DNA from: Caldalkalibacillus uzonensis
Lineage (GTDB): Bacteria; Bacillota; Bacilli; Caldalkalibacillales; Caldalkalibacillaceae
Direction of reading: 5' to 3'
DNA length: 64,000 bases
Assembly: GCF_030814135.1 (NCBI RefSeq)
Contig: NZ_JAUSUQ010000001.1
Location: forward strand, 62,001-126,000
Part shown: piece after piece, positions 38,032-46,919 of the stretch
Position numbering within the stretch: the first letter of the stretch is position 1
Layout: each line of letters opens with the position of its first letter
Position numbers and translations under genes: made by a program
Notes under the pieces: model-generated
Seen by the model: the letters and a program-made list of their open reading frames with translations, nothing else
What the model was told of the DNA's origin: nothing
The model's database searches: none

Positions 38032-39585
38032 ATGACATTAACGATTGACCTGCTCCTAGGCATCTCCATTTTGCTGGTCTCTGTTGCTGTCGGTGTAGGT
38101 GTTGGGTACTTCGTTCGTAAATCGATTGCCGAAGCCAAAATTAAAAGTGCGGAACAGGCTGCCGGGCAAATCATAGAAAACGCCAAAAAAGAAGCCGAAG
38201 CGTTAAAGAAAGAGACAATCTTGGAGGCGAAAGACGAAGCCTTTAAGATCCGGTCCGAAGCGGAAGAAGAATTTAAAGAACGTCGCCAGGAAATCCAACA
38301 ACAAGAACGCCGGATCATTCACAAAGAAGAGGCGCTCGATCGCAAGCTGAACGCTTTGGAACAAAAAGAAGAATCCCTCAACCAAAGACAACGACAAGTT
38401 GAAGAGATGGAAAGCAAAGTGGAAGCTTTATATAAAGAGCAGCAGGCAGAGTTGGAGCGAATCGCCAATTTAAGTCAAGAAGAAGCAAAGCAGATGATCC
38501 TGTCCAATGTGGAGAAGGAAGTCCGCCATGAAGCTGCCATGCTGGCTAAGGAGATTGAAACACAAGCCAGGGAAGAAGCCGAGAAGAAAGCACGGGAAAT
38601 TCTATCATTAGCCATTCAGCGCTGCGCTGCTGATCATGTAGCGGAAACGACTGTTTCTGTCGTCAATCTGCCTAATGATGAGATGAAGGGCCGGATTATT
38701 GGCCGGGAAGGCCGTAATATTCGCACCTTGGAAACACTCACAGGGATCGATTTGATTATTGATGATACGCCTGAAGCAGTGATTTTGTCCGGTTTTGATC
38801 CGGTTCGGCGGGAGATTGCCAAAACAGCGCTGGAGAAATTGGTTGCCGATGGACGCATTCATCCGGCACGGATTGAAGAAATGGTAGAAAAAGCGCGCCG
38901 TGAAGTAGATGAGCGCATTCGTAACTACGGTGAACAAGCTACATTTGAAACAGGCGTACATGGTCTTCATCCCGACATTATCAAAATTCTGGGCCGCTTA
39001 CACTTTAGGACGAGTTATGGCCAAAATGTACTGAAACACTCGATGGAGGTGGCCTTCTTAGCAGGGCTGATGGCTGCTGAGTTGGGTGAAGATGTCAATC
39101 TGGCTAAACGGGCCGGATTGTTGCACGATATTGGTAAAGCCATCGACCATGAAGTGGAAGGCAGTCACGTTGAGATTGGTATCGAATTGGCCAAAAAATA
39201 TAATGAACCTGAAGTGGTCATTAACGGGATTGCTTCCCACCACGGAGATGTGGAACCGACTTCAGTGATTGCTGCATTAGTAGGGGCTGCAGATGCCTTA
39301 TCTGCTGCCCGGCCTGGCGCAAGGCGTGAAACACTGGAGACCTACCTGAAACGATTGGAAAAATTAGAGGAAATAACTGAATCATTTGATGGCGTGGAAA
39401 AATCATACGCTATTCAGGCCGGCCGAGAGGTACGGATATTGGTCAAACCGGATATGGTGGATGACCTAGAGGCTTATCAACTGGCCCGGGAAATTACCAA
39501 AAAAATTGAGAGTGAACTGGATTATCCCGGCCATATTAAAGTGACCGTGATCCGGGAAACCCGGGCAGTGCAATATGCAAAGTAA
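38032..39585 (+). CDS. rny: Ribonuclease Y
   Basis: A membrane-anchored endoribonuclease that starts mRNA decay in Firmicutes. The 517 residues comprise one N-terminal transmembrane helix (about 5-25), a long coiled coil (about 30-200), a KH domain ([17 protein letters not shown] near 215) and an HD domain with the His-Asp pair in [12 protein letters not shown] near 365. ATG at 38032 follows AGAGGAGGTGA; the longer open frame to 37903 has no site and would disrupt the membrane anchor. Confidence 0.96.
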   Translation: MTLTIDLLLGISILLVSVAVGVGVGYFVRKSIAEAKIKSAEQAAGQIIENAKKEAEALKKETILEAKDEAFKIRSEAEEEFKERRQEIQQQERRIIHKEEALDRKLNALEQKEESLNQRQRQVEEMESKVEALYKEQQAELERIANLSQEEAKQMILSNVEKEVRHEAAMLAKEIETQAREEAEKKAREILSLAIQRCAADHVAETTVSVVNLPNDEMKGRIIGREGRNIRTLETLTGIDLIIDDTPEAVILSGFDPVRREIAKTALEKLVADGRIHPARIEEMVEKARREVDERIRNYGEQATFETGVHGLHPDIIKILGRLHFRTSYGQNVLKHSMEVAFLAGLMAAELGEDVNLAKRAGLLHDIGKAIDHEVEGSHVEIGIELAKKYNEPEVVINGIASHHGDVEPTSVIAALVGAADALSAARPGARRETLETYLKRLEKLEEITESFDGVEKSYAIQAGREVRILVKPDMVDDLEAYQLAREITKKIESELDYPGHIKVTVIRETRAVQYAK

Positions 39586-39603
39586 ACAGATTGTGTGAAT
39601 AAT

Positions 39604-39633
39604 AAAGTGGCGTTTGAGCCACTTTATTTTTTT
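39604..39633 (+). terminator. Intrinsic terminator after rny
   Basis: AAAGTGGC-GTTTGA-GCCACTTT is followed by ATTTTTTT. Confidence 0.85.
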
Positions 39634-39680
39634 GAGTGAAAGAATATGATAAAATGAAAACAGAAGCAAGGAGGGAATAC

Positions 39681-40484
39681 ATGAAAGTATTATTTATCGG
39701 GGATATAGTCGGTTCGCCCGGACGGGACATGGTTAAAAAATATTTGCCAAAACTTAAAGCAAAATATCAGCCAACCGTGACGATTATCAACGGTGAAAAT
39801 GCTGCCGGTGGTAAAGGCATCACTGAAAAATTGGCCAAACAATTATTTGAAGCTGGGGCCCAGGTGATCACTCTAGGCAATCATACGTGGGACCAAAAAG
39901 ATACAGGAGACTTTCTGGAAAAAGCCGCCAACGTGATACGTCCTGCAAACTTCCCCGAGGGAACGCCCGGCAAAGGACACACGATCCTTAATATGAATCA
40001 GCTTAAAATTGCCGTGATTAATCTGCAAGGACGCACTTTTCTGCCGGCCATTGATTGTCCGTTCCGAAAAGCAGATGAATTGATTGATATAGTAAAAAAA
40101 GAGACCGATATTATTTTCGTTGATTTTCATGCGGAAGCGACCAGTGAAAAGGAAGCGATGGGCTGGTATTTGGATGGTAAAGTTTCTGCAGTGGTAGGTA
40201 CCCATACCCATGTTCAGACGGCAGATGAGCGAATTTTACCCAAACAAACGGCTTACATTACTGATGTGGGTATGACAGGTCCCCGCAACGGTATATTAGG
40301 CATGAAAAAAGAAGCGATTTTATACCGGTTTCTGACCGCCATGCCAGCTCGCTTTGAGGTATTGAAAGAAGGCCCGGCCCAACTCAATGCTGTCTTGGTG
40401 ACTATCAACGGCGAAACTGGAAAAGCGTTGGACATAGCCCGCATCCGGATTGATGATGATCACCCTTTCAATGCCGATCAATAG
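39681..40484 (+). CDS. ymdB: YmdB family metallophosphoesterase
   Basis: A dinuclear-metal phosphodiesterase of 267 residues; B. subtilis YmdB hydrolyses cyclic nucleotides and affects biofilm, motility and nanotube decisions. All ligands fall at B. subtilis numbering: Asp8 (GDIVG), Glu39 and Asn40 (NGENAAGGKG), Asn67 and His68 (GNHTWD), His150 (DFHAEA), His175 and His177 (GTHTHVQTAD). ATG at 39681 follows AAGGAGGG; the frame extends 15 codons further. It precedes spoVS, as in B. subtilis. Confidence 0.94.
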   Translation: MKVLFIGDIVGSPGRDMVKKYLPKLKAKYQPTVTIINGENAAGGKGITEKLAKQLFEAGAQVITLGNHTWDQKDTGDFLEKAANVIRPANFPEGTPGKGHTILNMNQLKIAVINLQGRTFLPAIDCPFRKADELIDIVKKETDIIFVDFHAEATSEKEAMGWYLDGKVSAVVGTHTHVQTADERILPKQTAYITDVGMTGPRNGILGMKKEAILYRFLTAMPARFEVLKEGPAQLNAVLVTINGETGKALDIARIRIDDDHPFNADQ

Positions 40485-40527
40485 TCCGAAGTAATAGGAA
40501 AAATATTTAGAATTTTTTAGTTCCGAA

Positions 40528-40555
40528 GCAGGAATTATTACAGCCGACCGCGAAT
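40528..40555 (+). promoter_or_regulatory. SigH promoter of spoVS
   Basis: GCAGGAATT, 12 bases, then CGCGAAT. The -35 is a perfect SigH box and the -10 GAAT core is intact. B. subtilis spoVS is a known SigH gene. Start near 40562 leaves about 43 bases to the ATG. Confidence 0.75.
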
Positions 40556-40604
40556 ACACATAGAAGTGATATCAATCATCACACTAAATGAGGAGGAACA
40601 AAAA

Positions 40605-40865
40605 ATGGAGGTATTAAAAGTTTCAGCAAAATCTAATCCCAATTCTGTAGCTGGTGCACTTGCTGGTGTGTTAAGGGAACGTGGATCCGCTGAAATTCAG
40701 GCCATTGGTGCTGGTGCACTCAACCAAGCGGTTAAAGCCGTAGCGATTGCCAGAGGGTTTGTAGCACCTAGTGGTGTTGACCTTATTTGCATTCCTGCTT
40801 TCACTGATATCTTGATTGACGGTGAAGAACGGACAGCCATAAAGCTAATTGTAGAACCTAGATAA
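40605..40865 (+). CDS. spoVS: Stage V sporulation protein SpoVS
   Basis: An 86-residue Alba-like protein, exactly the size of B. subtilis SpoVS, needed for sporulation to pass stage V. The sequence is strongly conserved (VSAKSNPNSVAGALAGVLRE, GAGALNQAVKAVAIARGFV). ATG at 40605 follows GAGGAGGA; the frame extends to 40566 without a site. It has a SigH promoter and a strong terminator, so it is expressed as a single gene at sporulation onset. Confidence 0.97.
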   Translation: MEVLKVSAKSNPNSVAGALAGVLRERGSAEIQAIGAGALNQAVKAVAIARGFVAPSGVDLICIPAFTDILIDGEERTAIKLIVEPR

Positions 40866-40874
40866 TGAAGTGGG

Positions 40875-40913
40875 ACCTGTCTGCCTTTTTTTGGGCAGAC
40901 AGGTTTCTGTTTT
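40875..40913 (+). terminator. Intrinsic terminator after spoVS
   Basis: An 11-base-pair stem, ACCTGTCTGCC / GGCAGACAGGT, is followed by TTCTGTTTT. Confidence 0.85.
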
Positions 40914-40973
40914 AAATTGGATGCACTGTTTGCTGTTTATAACGATGAACATGGATCAGAAAGGATCATGCCA

Positions 40974-41927
40974 ATGAAAGGACATGTATTTGATGGCCAT
41001 TGTGATGTGTTGTTCCGCTTGTGGGAGAAGGGGGATGCACAGCTTTTTTTTACCTCGGCGGAGGAGCTGCACTGTTCCTTTCAACGTTTGAAGAAGGGAC
41101 AAGTTAAAGTACAAACCATGGCTATTTTTGTTCCGCCTGAGGTACCTCAGGCTCAAAAACTGACGGAAGCTTTGCGTATGATAGATATTTTTCACCATCA
41201 TATCCTAAGATCCGCAAAAGGGGTTCGTCTCATCAAAGACCGGGAAACCTTGGAGCGAGTTGAACAAGATGATGCCCTGTTTGTCATATTGTCAATGGAA
41301 GGAGCAGAACCGATTGGAGATAATCTGCTGTTTTTAAGAACGTTTTATGAGTTAGGTGTCAGAAGTATGGGACTGACATGGAACCACCGCAATATGGTAG
41401 CTGACGGTGTGGGTGAGCCTAATCCTGGTGGGTTGTCACAATTTGGAATAGAAGTGGTAGAAGAAATGAATCGTCTAAAGATGGCAATCGATATTTCCCA
41501 CCTGGCTGAACCTGCTTTCTGGGATGTTATCTCCCGCTCAAGACAGCCGGTGATGGCCTCCCACTGTAATGCCAGAAAACTTTATGAACACCGCCGTAAT
41601 CTGACAGACGAGCAGTTAAAAGCTATTTTTGAAATGAAAGGTTTAGTGGGTATCAACTTTGTACCCTATTTCCTAGGCGGAGATGACTCCGTTTCCATTG
41701 AATCTGTTTTATACCAAATCGATCATATGGTCTCTTTGGGGGGAGAGGATTATATCGGTTTTGGCTCTGACTTTGATGGGATTGATTCAACAGTTCAAGG
41801 ATTGGAACATAGCGGCAAGTGGCCTCGTTTGATAGAGACATGCCAAAAACATTTTTCCGCTGACTTTCTTGATAAAATTCTATTTACCAATTGGAAAAAC
41901 TATTATTTAAGAGTATGGAGCAATTAA
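40974..41927 (+). CDS. Membrane dipeptidase family (M19) zinc peptidase
   Basis: A TIM-barrel metallodipeptidase of the renal dipeptidase family, 317 residues. The His-x-Asp zinc motif is DGHCDV (His9, Asp11), followed by MEGAEPIGD with the bridging glutamate, SHCNARKLYEHRRNLTDEQL and FGSDFDGID. The substrate is probably dipeptides, possibly with a D-residue; this cannot be read from sequence. ATG at 40974 sits eight bases after AGAAAGGA, and in-frame ATGs upstream are less well placed. It has no obvious operon partner; a promoter for the next genes follows. Confidence 0.9.
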   Translation: MKGHVFDGHCDVLFRLWEKGDAQLFFTSAEELHCSFQRLKKGQVKVQTMAIFVPPEVPQAQKLTEALRMIDIFHHHILRSAKGVRLIKDRETLERVEQDDALFVILSMEGAEPIGDNLLFLRTFYELGVRSMGLTWNHRNMVADGVGEPNPGGLSQFGIEVVEEMNRLKMAIDISHLAEPAFWDVISRSRQPVMASHCNARKLYEHRRNLTDEQLKAIFEMKGLVGINFVPYFLGGDDSVSIESVLYQIDHMVSLGGEDYIGFGSDFDGIDSTVQGLEHSGKWPRLIETCQKHFSADFLDKILFTNWKNYYLRVWSN

Positions 41928-41984
41928 TAAAAATACGTTACAATAATATGAGAAAATCACTTACTACTTTTTAGATGAAAAGGG

Positions 41985-42013
41985 TTGCAATTTTAGGCCG
42001 ATAGGTCTACAAT
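41985..42013 (+). promoter_or_regulatory. SigA promoter for the 2-oxoacid oxidoreductase genes
   Basis: TTGCAA and TACAAT (five of six) are 17 bases apart. Start would be near 42020, about 80 bases before the alpha-subunit start. Confidence 0.65.
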
Positions 42014-42102
42014 TGTAAAAGTTTAAGAAGTGATTCTCTAATTTTTATGATTCTTTTTCTTCTAAATACAACGTCATGATGGTAAGGGTAGAAGGAGTGG
42101 AA

Positions 42103-43839
42103 ATGTTCATGATGAATCAACTTTCATGGAAAGTTGGCGGCCAACAAGGAGAAGGGATTGAAAGTACAGGGGAGATCTTCGCGGTTGCCCTCAAGCGTAT
42201 GGGCTATCATTTGTATGGTTATCGCCATTTTTCGTCTCGAATCAAGGGGGGCCATACGAACAACAAAATCAGAGTCAGCACCAGGCCGACCCGGGCCATT
42301 TCGGATGATCTGGACGTTCTAGTCGCTTTTGACCAGGAAACGATCGATCTTAATATCCACGAATTGGCTGAGCACGGCATTGTCATTGCTGACAGCAAGT
42401 TTAATCCCAAGCTGCCGGAAGGGGCAAATGGAACTTTGTATGCTGTCCCTTTTACCCAGATTGCAGATGAACTAGGCAGCTCTTTAATGAAAAACATGGT
42501 GGCTGTTGGCGCATCAGCCTCAGCACTGGGCATTAATATTGATGCGTTCCATGATGTCGTCAGAGAGATATTTAAACGTAAAGGTGACAAAATCATTGAC
42601 ATGAACATTCAAGCCCTGAATAAAGGGTATGATGTATTTATGGAACAGGCCGGGGGAGAGCTGGAAAGTCTGCGTCTGGAGCAAGCCGACGGCAAGAAGC
42701 GTATGTTTATGATTGGTAACGATGCCATCGCCCTGGGGGCCATTGCAGCTGGTTGCCGTTTGATGGCTGCTTATCCTATCACACCCGCTTCCGAAATTAT
42801 GGAATATTTGATTAAGAAATTGCCTGAGTTTGGTGGAACTGTTGTTCAGACCGAAGACGAAATTGCAGCGATTACCATGGCTATTGGCGCCAACTTTGGA
42901 GGTGTACGAGCCTTGACCGCTTCGGCAGGCCCTGGTCTTTCTTTGATGATGGAAGGCATTGGCCTGGCCGGCATGACAGAGACACCCGTCGTCATTGTTG
43001 ATACTCAGCGGGGCGGCCCCAGCACAGGTTTGCCGACCAAACAGGAACAAAGTGACATCAATGCCTTGATTCACGGTACTCACGGCGAGATCCCGAAAGT
43101 GGTCATTGCACCGAGTACCGCGGAAGAGGCTTTTTATGATACCGTAGAAGCCTTTAATATTGCAGAGGAATTGCAATGCCCGGTTATTATTGCTTCTGAC
43201 CTGCAGTTGTCACTGGGTAAACAGACCGTTGATCCCCTGGATTACAGTCGGGTCGAGATCCGCCGGGGTAAATTGCTTGATGAAGTTCCTGAACAGGGAG
43301 ACGAGCTGTTTAAACGGTTTGAGATCACCGATGACGGTATTTCTCCGCGGGTGCTTCCCGGAACAAAAAACGGCTTGATTCATGCCACTGGCGTTGAACA
43401 CGGGGAAAACGGACGCCCGTCCGAAGATGCCGTAAACCGTAAATTACAAATGGATAAACGCTTGCGCAAGTTAAGCAACCTTAAATTCTACAAGCCTTTA
43501 ACCTTTGATGCCAAGTATGAAGATCCTGACATTCTGGTGTTGGGTATGGGTTCCACGGTGGGTACCATTACCGAAGCCAAAGAGCGGCTTGAGGCCGAGG
43601 GCCATAAAGTGAACCATGTCCACGTCCGCTTGCTGCACCCATTCCCAACTGATGAACTGAAACCATATATTGAAAGTGCCAAACAAGTGCTTGTGGTTGA
43701 AAACAACGCCACCGGCCAGCTGGCCAATCTGGTGCGACTGAACGTGGGGTATGCTGAAAAAATACGTCAATTAAACAAATATGACGGTAATCCGTTCTTG
43801 CCCCACGAAATTGAAAAAGGATTAAAGGAGCTGTTATAA
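42103..43839 (+). CDS. korA: 2-oxoacid:ferredoxin oxidoreductase, fused gamma-alpha subunit
   Basis: This subunit oxidatively decarboxylates a 2-oxoacid, most likely 2-oxoglutarate, with the beta subunit encoded next. The first 190 residues form the gamma domain (KVGGQQGEGIESTGEIFA, SSRIKGGHTNNKIRVS). The remainder is the alpha part with the pyrimidine-binding and transketolase C-terminal domains (AAYPITPASEIMEYL, QTEDEIAAI). ATG at 42103 lies five bases after AAGGAG; ATGs at 42109 and 42112 are also possible. The substrate is an inference from family size and arrangement. Confidence 0.88.
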   Translation: MFMMNQLSWKVGGQQGEGIESTGEIFAVALKRMGYHLYGYRHFSSRIKGGHTNNKIRVSTRPTRAISDDLDVLVAFDQETIDLNIHELAEHGIVIADSKFNPKLPEGANGTLYAVPFTQIADELGSSLMKNMVAVGASASALGINIDAFHDVVREIFKRKGDKIIDMNIQALNKGYDVFMEQAGGELESLRLEQADGKKRMFMIGNDAIALGAIAAGCRLMAAYPITPASEIMEYLIKKLPEFGGTVVQTEDEIAAITMAIGANFGGVRALTASAGPGLSLMMEGIGLAGMTETPVVIVDTQRGGPSTGLPTKQEQSDINALIHGTHGEIPKVVIAPSTAEEAFYDTVEAFNIAEELQCPVIIASDLQLSLGKQTVDPLDYSRVEIRRGKLLDEVPEQGDELFKRFEITDDGISPRVLPGTKNGLIHATGVEHGENGRPSEDAVNRKLQMDKRLRKLSNLKFYKPLTFDAKYEDPDILVLGMGSTVGTITEAKERLEAEGHKVNHVHVRLLHPFPTDELKPYIESAKQVLVVENNATGQLANLVRLNVGYAEKIRQLNKYDGNPFLPHEIEKGLKELL

Positions 43840-43840
43840 G

Positions 43841-44707
43841 ATGGCCACTTTCAAAGATTTTCGCAATAAAGTGAAACCAAACTGGTGCCCAGGATGCGGT
43901 GACTTCTCCGTCCAGGCCGCTTTGCAGCGCGCCGCTGCCAATGTGGGTTTGGAGCCGGAGGACCTGGCTGTTGTAGCTGGAATTGGCTGCTCTGGACGTA
44001 TCTCCGGGTATATTAATGCCAACGGATTTCATGGTGTTCATGGGAGAGCGCTGCCCATTGCCCAAGGGCTGAAACTGGCCAACCGGGATCTGACTGTTGT
44101 CGCTGCAGGGGGAGACGGAGACGGATTTGCCATCGGTTTGGGACATACATTGCATGCCATCCGTCGCAACATTGATCTTACCTATATTGTCATGGATAAC
44201 CACATCTATGGTCTGACCAAAGGGCAAACCTCTCCCCGCTCTCAGGTTGGTTTTAAAACAAAAAGTACACCTGACGGGCAAATTGAATCACCAATCGCCA
44301 TTCTTGAAGCAGCCTTAACGGCAGGAGCCACCTTTGTTGCCCAAAGCTTCTCCAGTGACTTGAAAGGATTAACTTCCTTAATTGAGCAAGGTATGAAACA
44401 TAAAGGATTCGCCCTCATCAATGTGTTCAGTCCTTGCGTCACTTACAATAAAGTGAACACCTATGATTGGTATAAAGAAAACCTGACTGACCTGTCCAGC
44501 ATTGAAGGTTATGATCCTCACAACCGTTTGCAAGCGATGCAAGTGCTCATGGAACACAATGGGTTAGTCACCGGTCTGATTTATCAAGATCTTGATAAAC
44601 CGGCTTATGAAGACCAGTTAAAAGGATTTAAGAAAGAGCCGCTGGCCCATCAATCCATCCACATCAGTGAAGAAAAATTTAATGATTTGGTTCACGAGTT
44701 TATGTAA
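43841..44707 (+). CDS. korB: 2-oxoacid:ferredoxin oxidoreductase, beta subunit
   Basis: The thiamine diphosphate and iron-sulfur binding subunit, 288 residues. It opens with the cysteine motif WCPGCGDFSVQAAL and has a further cysteine in GIGCSGRISGY. The ThDP-binding segment is GGDGDGFAIGLGH. It starts one base after the korA stop and shares its transcript. No ferredoxin gene is adjacent, so the electron acceptor must be encoded elsewhere. Confidence 0.9.
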   Translation: MATFKDFRNKVKPNWCPGCGDFSVQAALQRAAANVGLEPEDLAVVAGIGCSGRISGYINANGFHGVHGRALPIAQGLKLANRDLTVVAAGGDGDGFAIGLGHTLHAIRRNIDLTYIVMDNHIYGLTKGQTSPRSQVGFKTKSTPDGQIESPIAILEAALTAGATFVAQSFSSDLKGLTSLIEQGMKHKGFALINVFSPCVTYNKVNTYDWYKENLTDLSSIEGYDPHNRLQAMQVLMEHNGLVTGLIYQDLDKPAYEDQLKGFKKEPLAHQSIHISEEKFNDLVHEFM

Positions 44708-44738
44708 ACTGATGCGTAAATAATAAATGTGAGCGCTG

Positions 44739-44769
44739 AAAGGGGGAAGCACTGCTTCCCCCTTTTTTG
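44739..44769 (+). terminator. Intrinsic terminator after korB
   Basis: A perfect 12-base stem, AAAGGGGGAAGC / GCTTCCCCCTTT with a short loop, is followed by a T tract. Confidence 0.88.
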
Positions 44770-44840
44770 CAATGTAGAGACCGTCATTCCGGCAAGATAC
44801 ACAATCGAAATCACGCTGAATGAAGCAGGAGGTATGGCAA

Positions 44841-45581
44841 GTGAAATTGACAGTCATTGGTTGTTACTCCCCGTTTCCCAAAGCAGGTGAAGCGACACCA
44901 GGTTATTTGTTTGAGGATCACACTGGTACAAAGCTCTTGTTTGATTGTGGAAGTGGAGTTGCTAGTCATATCCATAAATGGATTAACCCCAAAGAAGTAG
45001 ATGCTATTATCTTATCTCACTACCACCATGATCATGTGGCAGATGTGGGAGTTTTTCAGTACGCAGCGTATATGGCCTTACTTAATGGATCGCGTTCTGG
45101 ACCTCTTACCATTTATGGGCCATCGCTTCCGCCAGATAAGGCAGAAATTAGAACATATAAAGATATTAGTGTAGCTAAGGACATTGGCCAAGGCCAAGAT
45201 ATTGAGTTGGGTTCTTGTCGGTTCCGCTTTTTCCAGACAGATCATCAAGGTCCGTGTTATGGCTGGCATGTCACTGACGGACGATCTTCCCTGGTGTATG
45301 GAGCTGATAGCGGCCCGGATACGGATTGGGATCATGTTCCACTCCGGCCGGATGTACTCATTCTTGAGTCCTCTTTTTTAGAGCAGAATAAACGAACGGG
45401 AGTTAAGCATCTGTCTGCCAAAGAAGCGGCCTTAATCGCCGCCAGATTAGAAGCAAAACACCTTGTTTTAACCCATTTTTACCCTGAGGTTGATCCCTAT
45501 CAATATGTGCAGGAAGCAAAAGCATTTTTTAGTGGAAAAATTTCTGCCGCCCTTATGGGGTTTCACCTATCGCTCTCATAA
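44841..45581 (+). CDS. MBL-fold metallohydrolase (YhfI-like)
   Basis: A 246-residue metallo-beta-lactamase-fold hydrolase with the zinc motif HYHHDH (His60, His62, Asp64, His65), the later histidine in FQTDHQGPCYGW and VYGADSG, and the terminal LVLTHFYP. It resembles the YhfI/RNase Z-like branch, but lacks features that would fix a substrate. GTG at 44841 follows CAGGAGGT by eight bases. It lies alone between korB and the oxidase genes. Confidence 0.85.
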   Translation: MKLTVIGCYSPFPKAGEATPGYLFEDHTGTKLLFDCGSGVASHIHKWINPKEVDAIILSHYHHDHVADVGVFQYAAYMALLNGSRSGPLTIYGPSLPPDKAEIRTYKDISVAKDIGQGQDIELGSCRFRFFQTDHQGPCYGWHVTDGRSSLVYGADSGPDTDWDHVPLRPDVLILESSFLEQNKRTGVKHLSAKEAALIAARLEAKHLVLTHFYPEVDPYQYVQEAKAFFSGKISAALMGFHLSLS

Positions 45582-45657
45582 AGTAGACATACGGGAGCAG
45601 CTTTTGTTTTCCAATCGGGCTCACATCACGAGTATATATGACAAAATTGTGAAAAAC

Positions 45658-45686
45658 TTGTCGGAGGGTATCCGGTGTGCTATTCT
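45658..45686 (+). promoter_or_regulatory. Possible SigA promoter of the cta operon
   Basis: TTGTCG and TATTCT (four of six each) are 17 bases apart, leaving a leader of about 150 bases before ctaC. No clear CcpA or ResD site was found nearby. Confidence 0.35.
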
Positions 45687-45839
45687 AGTTATGTATCCGA
45701 GCTGGAATGATGGAAAAAATGAAGGACACAAGCAGTTCTGCCATGCTTTCCAAGATGCTGCATGACTGGATGCTGGCGTCAAGATGGGCAAATGGTGGAC
45801 AATGACACAACAGAGAAAGAAAGTGGGGTTGATGGATTA

Positions 45840-46862
45840 ATGAGTCGTAGCATGTGGCGATCACTATTTTTATTTTTAGTGCTCGCACTGGTTCTAACAG
45901 GTTGTGGCAAGCCATATCTGTCTGCATTGGATCCGGCGGGCCCGGTAGCTGAGAAGCAGTTTTCTCTGATCAAGCTTAGCTTGTACATCATGATCGGCGT
46001 GCTTGCTGTTGTTATGATCATTTATGTCTATGTCTTGATTAAGTTTCGGCAACGCCCCGGTCAAGATGGCTATCCTGAGCAAGTTGAAGGAAGCCATACT
46101 CTGGAGATTATCTGGACTGTCATCCCGATTATTTTGCTCATTATTTTGGCCATACCGACGGTTGTCACCACGTTTTCCCTTGCCGAATCCTATTCGGATG
46201 AAGAAGAGGCCGGTGATGCTTTGTTAATTAAGGTAACCGCTCATCAGTATTGGTGGGAAGTGGAGTATCCGGACCAAGGTATTGTCACTGCCCAGGATAT
46301 TTATATTCCTACCGGTCAGCGTGTTTATTTTGAATTGACTTCCAAAGATGTGATTCACTCCTTCTGGGTACCCAGCTTAGGAGGTAAAACAGACACCAAC
46401 CCGGGGCTGACCAACAACATGTGGCTCAAAGCAAGCGAGCCTGGTGTGTATCACGGCAAATGTGCTGAACTTTGTGGTCCGTCTCACGCCTTGATGGACT
46501 TTAAAGTGATTGCTGTGGAGCCTGAGCAGTTCGAACAATGGGTAGCAACTATGACAGAATATGACGATAAACCCAAAACAGCGCTGGCTGAAGAAGGACG
46601 TGCAATCTTTGAGCAAAGCTGTATTGCCTGTCATGCCACTGATGGTGTAACCAAGTCTCCTTATCCCAATTTGGCTGGTTTTGGGGATCGGGAAATGATT
46701 GCGGGCATTTTACAGCACAATGAGGAGAATCTGGCTCGATGGATATCCAACCCAGAGGAAGTGAAGGAAGGAAATCAGATGCCTTCTGCAACCGAGCTGG
46801 GCCTGAGTGAAAATGATATTGAAGCTTTGGTTGAATACTTGATGCAGTTAAAGTTGCAATAA
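45840..46862 (+). CDS. ctaC: Cytochrome c oxidase subunit II with fused cytochrome c (caa3 type)
   Basis: The electron entry subunit of the caa3 terminal oxidase, 340 residues. It has a lipoprotein signal with LTGC (Cys22 is the lipid site), two transmembrane helices (about 40-65 and 85-110), the CuA centre CAELCGPSHALM (Cys208, Glu210, Cys212, His216, Met219), and a C-terminal c-type haem domain with CIACH at 261-265. ATG at 45840 is chosen by alignment to B. subtilis CtaC; its ribosome site is weak, and an in-frame ATG at 45792 cannot be excluded. Confidence 0.94.
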   Translation: MSRSMWRSLFLFLVLALVLTGCGKPYLSALDPAGPVAEKQFSLIKLSLYIMIGVLAVVMIIYVYVLIKFRQRPGQDGYPEQVEGSHTLEIIWTVIPIILLIILAIPTVVTTFSLAESYSDEEEAGDALLIKVTAHQYWWEVEYPDQGIVTAQDIYIPTGQRVYFELTSKDVIHSFWVPSLGGKTDTNPGLTNNMWLKASEPGVYHGKCAELCGPSHALMDFKVIAVEPEQFEQWVATMTEYDDKPKTALAEEGRAIFEQSCIACHATDGVTKSPYPNLAGFGDREMIAGILQHNEENLARWISNPEEVKEGNQMPSATELGLSENDIEALVEYLMQLKLQ

Positions 46863-46919
46863 GACTGGCACAAGCTATACCTTAAGCAATATGGTTTGTG
46901 ATGAAGGGGGTAACGATAT

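Noticed and set aside
44728-44741. CcpA cre-like sequence after korB
   Set aside because: It misses one core base and lies between the korB stop and its terminator, not near a promoter, so it is probably chance.
45490-45765. 91-codon open frame between the MBL hydrolase and ctaC
   Set aside because: It begins inside the hydrolase gene in another frame, has no ribosome site and covers the candidate cta promoter.
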